Origin: Saprospiraceae bacterium
GTDB taxonomy: Bacteria; Bacteroidota; Bacteroidia; Chitinophagales; Saprospiraceae
Length of the DNA: 64,000 nucleotides
NCBI GenBank assembly: GCA_029262995.1
Contig: JAJCYH010000028.1
Span: 1-64,000 of the forward strand
Reading direction: 5' to 3'
This document shows positions 1-7,510 of the stretch, one piece after another (position 1 is the first letter of the stretch; each line of letters opens with the position of its first letter). The translations under genes were made by a program, and so were the position numbers. The notes under the pieces were generated by a model. The model was not told the DNA's origin. It made no database searches and saw only the letters and a program-made list of their open reading frames with translations.

Positions 1-481
1 AATAGGAACAAAAGTCATTTCCTTTCCATAGTTGATTATTAGGAAGCTTTGTTAGTTTATAAATATTATCATGAATTATTTTTAACCTTTGATTTCTGGG
101 ACTGTCTGGATAAAAGGAAATAAAAAATATTAATGAGTCATTTTTAAACCATTCAATTTTACTTTTATGAGAGTGAGTCCTTACACCAGATTCATCAGTT
201 GCTATATCATTATAGAATAATTTTGAATCTTCTTGAATGTCTTTCCAAAGGTAACTTGGGGTAGCATTCTTTAAAGTTACTCCTTTATATTTATCAAAAT
301 AAATCCAACTTTCCCAACCAGATTTAATTGCAATAAATTTTATGGAATCTTTTGTGAGGTGAATATTATATACTGCAGGATAAACATACGTGTTTTATTT
401 TATTGAGTCGAATTAAAATTCATCTTGTGACCATAAGCTATTAAAGCTTAGGAGAATAAAATCTGTCATTAAAATTTTCAT
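1..481 (-). pseudogene. Remnant of a small exported protein, N-terminus broken by two in-frame stops, runs off the left edge
   Basis: On the minus strand an ATG at 481 opens a signal-peptide-like start (MKILMTDFILLSF...LWSQDEF). It meets a TAA at 413-415 and a second TAA at 395-397 in the same frame. The frame is then open for about 131 codons to the window edge and reads like a real soluble protein (NTYVYPAVYNIHLTKDS..., KSGWESWIYFDKYKG..., IEWFKNDSLIFFISFYPDS). No in-frame ATG, GTG or TTG lies between the second stop and the conserved-looking part, so a shorter intact gene is unlikely. I do not recognise the family. Two nonsense codons without loss of frame suggest a decayed gene rather than a sequencing slip. 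Its other end lies outside the window. Confidence 0.5.
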
Positions 482-1288
482 AATAGCATGTAACTAGTGT
501 ATAGCATTGCCTTTTGTACGCATAACAAAATAATAAGGATTTATCACTTATAATTAATGTTGGATATAATGGTCTTAGTTATAATTATTATTCATGTATT
601 TATGTGTTGAGTTTAAGGTTACTAACGGCACCCCTCTCTTTAAGTAGAATTTCTATCTATCCCCCCTGTATACATTTGGAATCAAAATGGCTAGCCAGAA
701 AGACTATTATAAACTTATAACATCAATACTGTCAAAAAGACCTGAAAGTTTTACCAAGGCGTTACCTATTAATGGTATTAAATGGCGGCAAGCTCAAGAG
801 TTATTTAAGCCTACAATTATAAATCTTTCTAAAAATTAAGAATTGTGAATGAGGAAGAACTAAAAACAATCGAAGCAAGAATGAATTCAGCAAGGACAAG
901 TCCCTAGACTTCATTTATAGAAGGTAGACATTTTACAAGCGGTTCAAGTATTATCATAGGGGTGAGGAAGAAAAAGGATTAAAGAATATTGAATTGATAG
1001 GAGCGACAGAAGCGGATCAAGATCTATAACCCATACAAGACAAGTTATACCGAGATTGATTGATGAAATTAGGAAACTCAAGAAATTAATTTGAGAATAA
1101 AAAATTTGACCTCAATTCAGGAGGGCTCTTTAACATTATAACCCTCACTTTAGTTTGCTTAAAGTAATCATCAAGAAGAAAGAATACATGTTGCTTTTCA
1201 TCATCTTTGATCTCTGAATATAGAAGAAGCAATTAACCATATTAATTACATGGAGTATCAGTAACGCTTTCCAAGTAATTTCTTTGAA
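482..1288. other. Gene-poor, apparently decayed stretch
   Basis: No convincing gene. The longest start-to-stop frame I find on the plus strand is 687-839 (50 codons, starting MASQKDYYKLITS), with no recognisable family. Around 840-1100 short broken frames follow each other on the plus strand. The last piece ends in a basic, leucine-rich tail (RLIDEIRKLKKLI) just before a TGA at about 1092-1094, the kind of ending seen in many transposase and helical proteins, but far too little remains to name it. I saw no tRNA, no clear inverted-repeat ends and no CRISPR-like repeat. Confidence 0.4.
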
Positions 1289-1894
1289 TTAATCTGTCTT
1301 AATCGCCAAAGACCAATTGTTTCTAACCGCCAAATATCTAATAAGAATTACAAACCCTATGGAAAGGGCTGTATTTAAATAATAATAAGAGGTCATGTGT
1401 TCTAGGACCAGAAAAAGAACTGCCCCTATTAAGCAAGCAGAAGCATAAATTTCTTTTCTAAAAATCAAGGGTACTTCATTACAAAGCACATCTCTTATAA
1501 TTCCACCGAATACTGCAGATACAATACCCATCAATACAGCAACGGTAGGACTCAAACCAACATCTAAAGTCTTTTGAAGACCTAGAATAGTAAATACGCC
1601 TATACCTATAGTATCAAAAAGAAATACACTCTTTTTGAGTTTTAGAATAAATGGTTTAAAAATATAGCAAATGGGAACTGCCAAAAATATTATGGTGATA
1701 TAGATGTTTTCCGCCATCCAACCAACAGGAGTCTTGCCAATAAGAATATCCCGAAGTGTTCCTCCTCCAATAGCAGTAGAAAATCCAATAACAGTTGAAC
1801 CAACAAGATCAAATTTTTTATCTATTGCTGTCAGAACTCCACTAATAGCAAAGACAAAAGTTCCTATTAAATCTAGTAGGTTTAATAATTCCAT
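1289..1894 (-). CDS. TRIC / UPF0126 family inner-membrane protein (YicG-like)
   Basis: 201 residues, almost entirely hydrophobic, with about six to seven membrane segments arranged as two similar halves. Each half carries the family hallmark: IGGGTLRD near residue 45 and FGGIIRD near residue 130, a glycine-rich kink followed by Arg-Asp. Prokaryotic TRIC proteins are trimeric cation channels; the UPF0126 members in bacteria have been linked to glycine or cation transport, and the substrate cannot be read from sequence. Length and motif spacing are normal for the family. It lies 34 bp downstream of ilvE on the same strand, so it could be co-transcribed, but the functions are not obviously linked. 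Confidence 0.88.
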   Translation of the reverse strand: MELLNLLDLIGTFVFAISGVLTAIDKKFDLVGSTVIGFSTAIGGGTLRDILIGKTPVGWMAENIYITIIFLAVPICYIFKPFILKLKKSVFLFDTIGIGVFTILGLQKTLDVGLSPTVAVLMGIVSAVFGGIIRDVLCNEVPLIFRKEIYASACLIGAVLFLVLEHMTSYYYLNTALSIGFVILIRYLAVRNNWSLAIKTD

Positions 1895-1928
1895 TAATAA
1901 TTGGGCTTAACTTTTTTCAGAAAGAGCA

Positions 1929-2990
1929 CTATTTCACAATTACCGTCCAACCATATGGGTCTTCGAGTCTGGTACTTCTTATACCATTAATGGCATCTTT
2001 TAGGAATGTTGCTACCTTAAAATTATCAGAATCAATTTCAATATCCTCTCCTTTGTAACCGATCTGCTTAACTTTTGCAATTACGGCTGCTGTTCCAGTC
2101 CCAAAGACTTCTTTCAGGCTTCCGTTCTTGCCAGCTTCTATTACTTCGTCAATGGTGATTTCTCTAACGTCAAGCTTATAGCCATTGTCTTTTAAAATGG
2201 TAAGCACAGAATCTCTTGTTATTCCTTCAAGTATGGTTCCAGATATTGGAGGGGTAATTACCGTATCATTGATAACAAAGAAGATGTTCATGGTTCCAAC
2301 CTCTTGAATATACTTATGTTCTTTGGCGTCCAACCACATGATTTGATCATATCCCTCATCTCTTGCAATTTTAGCAGGGTATAATGAACCTGCATAGTTG
2401 CCAGCAGCTTTAGCCTCTCCTGTGCCACCCATTGCAGCTCTTATGTAGAAAGGATCAGCCTTTAGTTTTACAGCATTGCTATAATAAGGGCCAACAGGAC
2501 AACAAAATATTACAAATCTATATTTTTGAGCTACTTGAACACCTATGAACTCGTCCATAGCTATCATGTATGGTCTAAGGTATAAAGCACTTCCTTCTTC
2601 TTTTGGAATCCAGTCTTGATCAATTTTTACAAGTTCATATACTGCTTGCATAAAGAGATCATTAGGAAAAGCAGGCATACAAAGGCGTTCGGCAGATTTA
2701 TTGATTCTAACCGCATGCCTTTCTGGCCTAAAAAGCATTGGTTCACCATTAATTGACTTGGTTGCTTTCATGCCTTCAAAAATAGCCTGCCCATAATGCC
2801 AAGCAATATTAGCTGGATGGATAGAAAAGTTTTCAAAGGGTACTATAGATGCATTTTTCCATTCTCCATTTTCATAGTCAGCAACAAACATATGGTCAGA
2901 AAAAACTCTTCCAAAAGGGATATTACTGAAATCAACAGTATGTAATTTTGAGTTTTCATTTTTGATTATCCTAAGTGAAGTATCAATCAT
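1929..2990 (-). CDS. ilvE: Branched-chain-amino-acid aminotransferase
   Basis: 353 residues, a class IV PLP enzyme that interconverts Val/Leu/Ile and their 2-oxo acids with glutamate as amino donor, in the cytoplasm. Visible signatures: the N-terminal block with HYGQAIFEGMKA; the RPERHAVRIN and LYLRPYM segments that position substrate; the PLP lysine in GEAKAAGNYAGSL; EVGTMNIFFV; and the phosphate-binding GTILEGITRDSVL. Length and order match the long (BCAT2-like) branch common in Bacteroidota. The ATG at 2988-2990 is the natural start because the family's N-terminal beta segment follows directly. No intact TAnnTTTG box was found in front of it. Confidence 0.95.
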   Translation of the reverse strand: MIDTSLRIIKNENSKLHTVDFSNIPFGRVFSDHMFVADYENGEWKNASIVPFENFSIHPANIAWHYGQAIFEGMKATKSINGEPMLFRPERHAVRINKSAERLCMPAFPNDLFMQAVYELVKIDQDWIPKEEGSALYLRPYMIAMDEFIGVQVAQKYRFVIFCCPVGPYYSNAVKLKADPFYIRAAMGGTGEAKAAGNYAGSLYPAKIARDEGYDQIMWLDAKEHKYIQEVGTMNIFFVINDTVITPPISGTILEGITRDSVLTILKDNGYKLDVREITIDEVIEAGKNGSLKEVFGTGTAAVIAKVKQIGYKGEDIEIDSDNFKVATFLKDAINGIRSTRLEDPYGWTVIVK

Positions 2991-3178
2991 TGCTCAAGTT
3001 TATTTAGAAGTGAATTAGAAAAATTACGATATGTCAAATAACTTTAAATTTGATCAGGAAATATGCGGATAGTTTCCTAGTGCAAATTTAATTAATTTTA
3101 TTTTATTTTAAAACCCCTTAATTAGGCTAACGAAAAATTAATTTAATTCTGTTTATTTGATAAAAACAAATATATATT

Positions 3179-3613
3179 TTGAATTCTTATTTTATTAATA
3201 CCGATGTGTTTATTATTCCAGATATTGGAAAACTTGATAGTCATTGCCCTGAAAAGACAAGACTCCTGGTTTTTTGTGAAAAAGAGGACTTTCAATCGCA
3301 TTCAGATTTATTGCATAATATCTTAAAGGCAATTAATTTTGAGAATGACAAAAACGCTTGCATTTTAAAACTTGATAAGCAATCTAGTGTTAATGTGGCA
3401 TCCATTACAAGTGATTCCATCACTCATGTTCTTAGTTTTGGCTTAAGCCCAAAGAATTTATGCTTGAATGCTGGATTTAAAGCCAACAGGTTTTACAAAA
3501 CAGAAAGCTTTAGCATCTTACTGACACATTCTCTGAATCAGTTGGAAGAAAACAAGAATTATAAGATGGCTCTTTGGAATGCACTTCAAAACACATTTAC
3601 GCCTAAGAAATAG
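3179..3613 (+). CDS. Small cytoplasmic protein upstream of rdgB, function unknown (possible DNA polymerase III psi-like)
   Basis: 144 residues if the TTG at 3179 is used. The sequence has an alpha/beta look: two short strands (RLLVFCEKE, THVLSFGL) and a C-terminal helical segment ending KMALWNALQNTF. Two bases separate its stop from the rdgB ATG, so the two are translationally linked. The ending (strand, GL-x-P-K-N-L, aromatic stretch, then ALWNALQ) resembles short Bacteroidota proteins sometimes compared with the polymerase III psi clamp-loader subunit, but this is from memory and weak. The start is uncertain: the TTG overlaps a promoter-like TATATTTTG at 3173-3181, and a GTG at 3203 is the alternative. 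Confidence 0.6.
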   Translation: MNSYFINTDVFIIPDIGKLDSHCPEKTRLLVFCEKEDFQSHSDLLHNILKAINFENDKNACILKLDKQSSVNVASITSDSITHVLSFGLSPKNLCLNAGFKANRFYKTESFSILLTHSLNQLEENKNYKMALWNALQNTFTPKK

Positions 3614-3615
3614 TT

Positions 3616-4203
3616 ATGAACAAGATTGAACTAGTCTTTGCAACACATAATAGGAATAAAAGTGAAGAGGTCAATAAAATCCTTGGCAATGATATGTTTC
3701 AGATTAAAGATTTGAATAGTATTGGCATCAGCACTGAGATTGAGGAAACCGGAAAGACCCTTGAAGAAAATGCTCGGATAAAATCTGATTATGTTTTTAA
3801 GCAAACAGGCAAAGATGTATTTTCTGATGATACAGGATTAGAGGTTTATGCGCTTGATATGGAACCGGGTGTTTATACCGCAAGATTTGCCGGACCACAG
3901 TGTGACGCCAATGATAATATGGATATGTTATTAAAGGCATTAGAGAATATTGATGATCGTAGAGCAAGATTTCGAACTTCAATCTCCTTAATTTTAAATG
4001 GACAGTATCATACTTTTGAAGGTATCGTTGAAGGTCGTATTGCCCTTGATAAATTAGGAGAAGAAGGATTTGGATATGACCCTATTTTCATCCCAGAATC
4101 ATTTGACAAAACATTTGCACAAATTAGCATGGAGGAGAAAAATAGAGTTTCTCACAGGAATCGGGCACTGAAAGAAATGAAGCTATTCTTATTGCACGGA
4201 TAA
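3616..4203 (+). CDS. rdgB: Non-canonical purine NTP pyrophosphatase (ITPase / RdgB-HAM1 family)
   Basis: 195 residues. Hydrolyses dITP, ITP and XTP to monophosphates plus PPi, keeping deaminated purines out of nucleic acids. The family signatures are all present: ATHNRNKSEEV near the N-terminus (nucleotide-binding lysine), EETGKTLEENARIKS (metal-binding glutamates), SDDTGLEV (catalytic Asp), PGVYTARFAG, GYDPIFIPE and the C-terminal KNRVSHRNRALKEM. The ATG at 3616 sits two bases after the preceding stop, and MNKIELVFATHN is the standard N-terminus. Confidence 0.96.
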   Translation: MNKIELVFATHNRNKSEEVNKILGNDMFQIKDLNSIGISTEIEETGKTLEENARIKSDYVFKQTGKDVFSDDTGLEVYALDMEPGVYTARFAGPQCDANDNMDMLLKALENIDDRRARFRTSISLILNGQYHTFEGIVEGRIALDKLGEEGFGYDPIFIPESFDKTFAQISMEEKNRVSHRNRALKEMKLFLLHG

Positions 4204-4275
4204 AAAAAAGAGCCGACAATGCCGACCCTTCAATTTAGCTTATTACGAAGCTTTATTTTAATAATTTTCTGACAA

Positions 4276-4800
4276 TTAAGATTCAGTATCAGTTGCTGCT
4301 TCTTTGTCTACTTTACCTTTAATCGTTAGGTAACTGTTAACCGGATCTGTGTTAGCAGTAATAGTAACTCTCTTAGACTGAAGTCCACCACCAACTTTTC
4401 CTTTGTTCTTGGAATCAAACTGTACTTTGATAACATTTGACTCTCCAGGAGCGATAGGCTCTCTTGGCCAATCAGGAACTGTACATCCACAAGATCCTTT
4501 AGCATTGCTAATGATCAAAGGCTCATCACCAGTATTGGTAAACTTGTACTCATGAACAACTTTCTCTCCTTCCATTACCATTCCGAAATCAAACTCTGTT
4601 TCATCAAATTTAAGAGTAGTGATTGGACCAGCAGGAACTGCAGGTTCGTTGTTGTTAAGAGGACTTGCAGTAGGTGTAGCTACATTGGCTTCTGGAGTTG
4701 CAGGAACTGCTTCTGCAGATTCTGTCGCCGTGTCATTCTTACAAGCAACCAATAGCATTAGGCTAAGGGTAATTAAAAAACCAAACTTTTTCATATTCAT
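4276..4800 (-). CDS. DUF1573 domain lipoprotein
   Basis: 174 residues. A lipoprotein signal (MNMKKFGFLITLSLMLLVAC, lipid-anchored Cys at 20) is followed by a low-complexity Ala/Pro/Thr/Asn linker to about residue 60 and one DUF1573 domain (about 65-165). The domain is an Ig-like beta-sandwich with the usual landmarks: FDFGMVMEGEKV, EYKFTNTGDEPLIISNA, a GSCGCTVP turn, and PIAPGES. DUF1573 proteins are abundant in Bacteroidota; the domain is related to ASH/MSP-like sandwiches. Function is unknown; an envelope location on the periplasmic or outer side is inferred from the lipobox. Confidence 0.88.
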   Translation of the reverse strand: MNMKKFGFLITLSLMLLVACKNDTATESAEAVPATPEANVATPTASPLNNNEPAVPAGPITTLKFDETEFDFGMVMEGEKVVHEYKFTNTGDEPLIISNAKGSCGCTVPDWPREPIAPGESNVIKVQFDSKNKGKVGGGLQSKRVTITANTDPVNSYLTIKGKVDKEAATDTES

Positions 4801-4935
4801 AAAATTTTTAAATTTCTAATAATGCTACAAATATATTCATTAATAGCTTCCAAAAAAGGGCTAAGACCCTAAATACAAAGGGATTAACAAGCGATTAACA
4901 ATTGATTATTGACTAATTAAAGATTTAAGAAGATT

Positions 4936-6576
4936 CTATCTTTTGTTGTGCTGTTCACCCATCCAGTCTTCGAAAGTTTCCAAATCAAATGCGTTGAGAC
5001 AATATGATTTGGTTAACCCTCCTTTTCTGGCTGCACATACACCAAAAAAGGTATCATCGAGACCTTTGGTGCTGTGTGCATCAGGATTAATAGAAATCAA
5101 AACGTTCTTTGACATAGCATATTGTATGTGAGTCCAGTCAATATCAAGTCGTAATGGGTTAGCATTCATTTCAATAGCTACATAATTGTCAGAGCAAGCA
5201 TCTATAATCTTTTTAAAATCAAGAGGATAGGCTTTTCGGCTTAGAAGTAATCGGCCTGTTGGGTGTCCTAAAATATTTGTGTAAGGATTTTCAATGGCTT
5301 TAATCAACCTAGAAGTTGCCTTTTCTAAATCCATTTTTAAATTAGAATGAATCGAAGCAACAACGACATCCAGCTGTGAAAGGATTTCATCTGAATAATC
5401 AAGTTCACCATTGGAAAGAATGTCGGATTCTATCCCTGAGAAAAATCTAATATCAGAGTATTTCTGATCAAGTTTTTGTATTTCATCGATTTGTTGAATC
5501 AACCTTTCTTCTTGCAAGCCATTGGCATAAAAGGCAGATTTGGAATGATCTGTAAGCACAAAATACTCCCAATTTCTTTCTTTTGCAGCTAGCAGCATTT
5601 CTTCCATGGTATTAACGCCATCACTATAGGTGCTGTGATTGTGTATGCATCCTTTAATGTCTTCCAATTCAATGATTTCATTTGCACCGCTATAGTTAGT
5701 TACTGCTTCCAAGTTTTCGTCTTCACGAAATTCTGGTATATAATAGGGCAATTTGTTTTTTTCAAAAACATCTTTCTCGGATTCTGCATTTTTTATTTTC
5801 AAATCAAGGGATTCAAAAAAGGAAGGTCCAGTAGAACTTTTGATCAATTCAAAGTAAAAATTCTCTTCATTGCTTTGAATAATTTGCACAGGAGTACCTT
5901 GTAACTTCAATTCGATATCACCTTCAATATTTTCTTGCTTAACGCAAAACTCATGGACTTCATTTGGAGCAGCAGTTGTTAAGATGACGACTTTGGAAAT
6001 TATCGGATTCTTTTGATGCAGTTGCCCTGCAAGGCAAATCTTTTTATCAGGATACGCTTTTTGTAAATCAGATATCAGGTCATTTGCTGTAGTAATAATT
6101 CGGGCATATAGCTGTTTGCCTGAGGATTCCATAAAGTACTCTATTTGATCCTTAATGGAAAGTTGAGTTTTTAAACCGAATCCTTTCAAATCCAATAATC
6201 TGTTTTCATAAATGGCGTACATTAACTCTCCCATACTTTCTACGCCTAATTCTTTCCAGATTACTTTTAGCTTTTTAGCTCCAAGACCTTTAACTGCTAG
6301 CAAGTCAATGATTCCAGATGGTGTCTTATCTCTGTATTTTTTCAAACTTTGCAAATCTCCACTTTCAAGCAATTCAATAATTTTGCTGCTGATGGCTTTT
6401 CCAATTCCAGGGATAGCTTCTATTTTTTCTAAAGATGTTTGGTTAAGTTCTTCTGGCAATTTTCTTATAGTTAGGTAGGCATTGCTGTAAGACCGGATTT
6501 TAAATGCATTTTCATCGTGTAATTCCATTAGGTCACCGAGCAATTTGAACTTGGATGCAATTTCTCTATTGTTCAT
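4936..6576 (-). CDS. polX: PolX-type protein: helix-hairpin-helix and pol X-like region with intact PHP phosphoesterase domain
   Basis: 546 residues, the usual size of bacterial PolX (repair polymerase plus 3'-5' exonuclease). The N-terminal 8 kDa-like domain and helix-hairpin-helix motifs (IPGIGKAISSKI, VKGLGAKKLKVIW, LKGFGLKTQLSI) are clear. The palm region around residue 180 reads AGQLHQKNPIISKVVIL, where active enzymes have a GS-x-R-R-...-G-D-x-D-x-L signature, so both catalytic aspartates of the polymerase site appear to be missing. The C-terminal PHP domain (about 305-540) keeps its metal ligands: HNHSTYSDG, TDHS, GIESD, HPTGR and NPDAHS. I infer a DNA-binding 3'-5' exonuclease or phosphoesterase without polymerase activity. 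Confidence 0.9.
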   Translation of the reverse strand: MNNREIASKFKLLGDLMELHDENAFKIRSYSNAYLTIRKLPEELNQTSLEKIEAIPGIGKAISSKIIELLESGDLQSLKKYRDKTPSGIIDLLAVKGLGAKKLKVIWKELGVESMGELMYAIYENRLLDLKGFGLKTQLSIKDQIEYFMESSGKQLYARIITTANDLISDLQKAYPDKKICLAGQLHQKNPIISKVVILTTAAPNEVHEFCVKQENIEGDIELKLQGTPVQIIQSNEENFYFELIKSSTGPSFFESLDLKIKNAESEKDVFEKNKLPYYIPEFREDENLEAVTNYSGANEIIELEDIKGCIHNHSTYSDGVNTMEEMLLAAKERNWEYFVLTDHSKSAFYANGLQEERLIQQIDEIQKLDQKYSDIRFFSGIESDILSNGELDYSDEILSQLDVVVASIHSNLKMDLEKATSRLIKAIENPYTNILGHPTGRLLLSRKAYPLDFKKIIDACSDNYVAIEMNANPLRLDIDWTHIQYAMSKNVLISINPDAHSTKGLDDTFFGVCAARKGGLTKSYCLNAFDLETFEDWMGEQHNKR

Positions 6577-6740
6577 TGTATAAAAAGTAATTTTTGAAAG
6601 CTCTGAATATTAATTTTGACATTTTTTATTAAAGCCTTAATTTCGCAGTAATTATTACAAATGGCATTTTTATATGATTTGTAAATATATGCTTTAGAGT
6701 ATTTTAACCATTTATTTTATTGATGTCAAAGTTAATGTTT

Positions 6741-6748
6741 TATACTTG
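6741..6748 (+). promoter_or_regulatory. Possible -7 box for the YwqK-like lipoprotein gene
   Basis: TATACTTG is one base off the Bacteroidota consensus TAnnTTTG. A TTG at 6720-6722 stands 18 bases upstream, inside the usual -33/-7 spacing. The ATG at 6780 follows 31 bases after the box. Confidence 0.35.
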
Positions 6749-6779
6749 TATTTATTTTAAAACTAAAAACCTTTAAATT

Positions 6780-7367
6780 ATGAGACTGATTCTTTTATTA
6801 TTTTCTATCAATCTGATTATTTCTTGTGGCGGTTCAATAAACACAGGAGCACTAGCTAAATTGGAAGGCTATGAAACCGAGCTTATTAAAGGAACCAATA
6901 TTACTAAAGCAATTAAAAGAAATAGTGATAATGAAATCATAGAGCAAGGTTACGTTAGCGGAGGCAAACGTAATGGAGTTTGGTTGACCTATTATACAGG
7001 CGATGAAACCGGCAAGATTAAAACCATTGCATCATATTCAGATGGAATTCTTTCTGGTCCTTATCTTGAGTTGAGTAATAGAGGACAAATTGAAACTGAG
7101 GTTACATATGAGAACAATTTGTATAACGGTCTTTATGCAACTTACAAATTTGGTCGAATGACGAAGGAAGTTAATTATAAAGACAACAAACTCGAAGGCC
7201 TTAGTACAGAATATGACAATAGAGGTAATGTGCAAAAGGAGATTAATTATCGTAATGGGAAACAACATGGTCTAATGAGATACTATAATGAAGATGGTGA
7301 AGTTATTGTTGAATACGAATACAATGATGGTACCAAGGTAAGAGGCGGTATGGTCGGAAAAGAATAG
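6780..7367 (+). CDS. YwqK-family (MORN-like repeat) lipoprotein
   Basis: 195 residues. A short lipoprotein signal ends in LIISC (Cys at 16). From about residue 50 there are about five consecutive repeats of the G-x-x-N-G-x-W/L-x-x-Y type, for example SGGKRNGVWLTYY, SDGILSGPYLEL, ENNLYNGLYATYK, KDNKLEGLSTEYD and RNGKQHGLMRYYNEDG. This is the pattern of the so-called toxin-antitoxin YwqK family antitoxin domain, related to MORN repeats. In Bacteroidota such proteins are usually stand-alone envelope lipoproteins of unknown role. There is no toxin-like neighbour here, so the antitoxin label should not be taken literally. A terminator-like hairpin follows 21 bases after the stop. Confidence 0.85.
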   Translation: MRLILLLFSINLIISCGGSINTGALAKLEGYETELIKGTNITKAIKRNSDNEIIEQGYVSGGKRNGVWLTYYTGDETGKIKTIASYSDGILSGPYLELSNRGQIETEVTYENNLYNGLYATYKFGRMTKEVNYKDNKLEGLSTEYDNRGNVQKEINYRNGKQHGLMRYYNEDGEVIVEYEYNDGTKVRGGMVGKE

Positions 7368-7388
7368 TATTTAAGCTAAGAAATATAG

Positions 7389-7424
7389 AAGGCACAATTC
7401 ATATTATGGGTTGGGCCTTTTTTT
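7389..7424 (+). terminator. Rho-independent terminator after the YwqK-like gene
   Basis: The arms 7389-7400 (AAGGCACAATTC) and 7408-7419 (GGGTTGGGCCTT) pair over 12 positions with one mismatch and two G-T wobbles, around a 7-base loop. A run of T follows to 7424. It separates the lipoprotein gene from the helicase-like gene. Confidence 0.7.
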
Positions 7425-7484
7425 ATTTAAATATTGATAACATGATCTTTACACATTAAAAATAAATATATGTATATTTATATA

Positions 7485-7492
7485 TAATTTTG
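7485..7492 (+). promoter_or_regulatory. -7 promoter box (TAATTTTG) for the helicase-like gene
   Basis: Exact match to TAnnTTTG, 18 bases before the ATG at 7511. The last three bases form a TTG in frame with the gene; because it lies in the promoter box, the ATG at 7511 is the better start. No clear -33 TTG at 17-23 bases upstream. Confidence 0.6.
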
Positions 7493-7510
7493 ACTTACGA
7501 AAACTACACA

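Noticed and set aside
840-1100. Insertion-sequence remnant
   Set aside because: Broken frames and a helical tail are compatible with a transposase remnant, but no terminal inverted repeats, target duplications or recognisable transposase motifs are visible.
4203-4240. Possible terminator after rdgB
   Set aside because: The repeated GCCGAC is direct, not inverted, so it cannot form a stem; a weak AGCTT/AAGCT pair further on is too short.
6780-7367. Toxin-antitoxin locus, from the family name YwqK antitoxin
   Set aside because: The gene encodes a lipoprotein with MORN-like repeats and there is no toxin-like neighbour; in Bacteroidota the name is a database label.
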